DNA of 64,000 bases from Paludibacteraceae bacterium (lineage in GTDB: Bacteria > Bacteroidota > Bacteroidia > Bacteroidales > Paludibacteraceae). Positions 63,468 through 64,000 of the stretch are shown here, one piece after another. The notes under the pieces are model-generated. The model did not search any database and was not told the DNA's origin. It saw nothing but the letters and a program-made list of their open reading frames with translations. Position 1 is the stretch's first letter. Each line of letters opens with the position of its first letter. A program made the translations under genes and the position numbers. Location of the stretch: NCBI GenBank assembly GCA_024399495.1, contig JAKSNY010000001.1, forward strand, positions 186,001 through 250,000, read 5' to 3'.

Positions 63468-64000
63468 GATAATTCAAGTGTGAGAGAACCGGAATACATG
63501 CAATCAACCGGCGAAATGCGTTCCGCAACAATAGCGGATGAGGGACGCCCTGCCTGTCAGAGTGCGTTGGACGATGACAGCAACTGGGTGAAGATAGGCG
63601 GACTGTACTGGTTGAAGGAAAACACCAAGTGCGTAGAGTATGACACAGAGTCTGAGGCATACAATGCTGATTGGCTTGCAGTGCCGAACACAATACCTAC
63701 ATCAGAGTGGGTGACAGGTACCCCATATTACACTGCCATTCCTGTTTCCCAAAAACCTTCCTATATGAGTGAAGGGCAGTTTAGCAAGTTGGGCATGCTG
63801 TACAACTGGGCTGCCGCTATGGGTTATAAGGACGAGTTCGATGCAAAAGAGGCATACAGCGGAACCCGCCAGGGCATCTGCCCCAACGGATCCCACATTC
63901 CGACAGTAGAGGAGTGGAATGTCCTTGCAGACGCTTTGGGCGGCAAGGAGGTTGCCGGTAAAAAGGTAAAGACCAAATCAGGCTGGAGTGGTAAGGGCAA
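63405..64000 (+). CDS. FISUMP-domain lipoprotein, 3' end outside window
   Basis: Frame open to the window edge, 198 codons seen. The signal peptide and lipobox are the same as in the first copy (MKKFTYLAATLLVMVGAVSC). A short linker of about 30 residues then leads straight to the FISUMP domain (WVKIGGLYWLKENTKCVEYD; LGMLYNWAAAMGYKDEF; GICPNGSHIPTVEEWNVLAD). The fimbrillin-like part of the first paralogue is missing. FISUMP regions of the two are similar but clearly diverged. Confidence 0.83.
   Translation, partial: MKKFTYLAATLLVMVGAVSCKDNSSVREPEYMQSTGEMRSATIADEGRPACQSALDDDSNWVKIGGLYWLKENTKCVEYDTESEAYNADWLAVPNTIPTSEWVTGTPYYTAIPVSQKPSYMSEGQFSKLGMLYNWAAAMGYKDEFDAKEAYSGTRQGICPNGSHIPTVEEWNVLADALGGKEVAGKKVKTKSGWSGKG

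Overview
The window comes from the chromosome of a member of the Bacteroidales (phylum Bacteroidota), low to moderate GC. The evidence is: a type IX secretion C-terminal sorting domain, SusD/fimbrillin-style lipoproteins with a Cys lipobox, the Bacteroidota S10-spc-alpha ribosomal order (secY-map-infA-rpmJ-rpsM-rpsK-rpsD-rpoA-rplQ), an archaeal-type prolyl-tRNA synthetase, and repeated use of the Bacteroidota promoter (TTTG, 19-20 bp, TAnnTTTG). No rRNA, tRNA, IS element, phage or CRISPR array was seen. I cannot name a genus.

Layout. 1-3 kb (minus): a truncated LtaS-like sulfatase at the edge, rsmE, MTA/SAH nucleosidase and a TonB-domain protein. 3-18 kb (minus): a surface-polysaccharide operon running from proS through a flippase, an acyltransferase, an AAA ATPase, an EpsG-like polymerase, four glycosyltransferases, a radical SAM enzyme, an epimerase and a CotH-family T9SS cargo. 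It carries gene scraps at its seams, including the last 49 codons of a lost flippase. 18-21.6 kb: a second polysaccharide block (methyltransferase and flippase leftward, acyltransferase and FemAB/GNAT-like protein rightward). 21.6-36 kb: housekeeping genes (divIC, dnaX, pepD, pnp, a histidine kinase, dnaG, fmt, an OmpH-like protein, mlaE/mlaF). 36-43 kb: mutL, a beta-barrel-like protein, a candidate structured RNA, a papain-family protease and a PgpH-type HD phosphodiesterase. 43-61 kb (plus): one long translation block from rpsL to rplQ. 61-64 kb: two tandem cassettes, each a 43-aa peptide gene plus a FISUMP-domain lipoprotein, sharing a 267-bp direct repeat with one mismatch.

The points most worth a second look are: (1) dnaX is split at a run of ten A residues, as expected for slippage making gamma and tau or for a homopolymer error; (2) the duplicated peptide/lipoprotein cassette; (3) a roughly 165-nt candidate RNA at 39.2-39.4 kb with a 10-bp closing helix, possible pseudoknot and U-tract; (4) three divergent gene pairs share the same 36-bp layout in which the two opposed promoters interlock base for base (complete at two sites, one-sided at the third); (5) a 47-nt perfect palindrome over the stop codon of the OmpH-like gene; (6) short tandem arrays of period 7-8 at gene ends, one reaching into the coding end of fmt.

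All protein calls rest on motif reading without database searches. Promoter and RNA calls are pattern-based.
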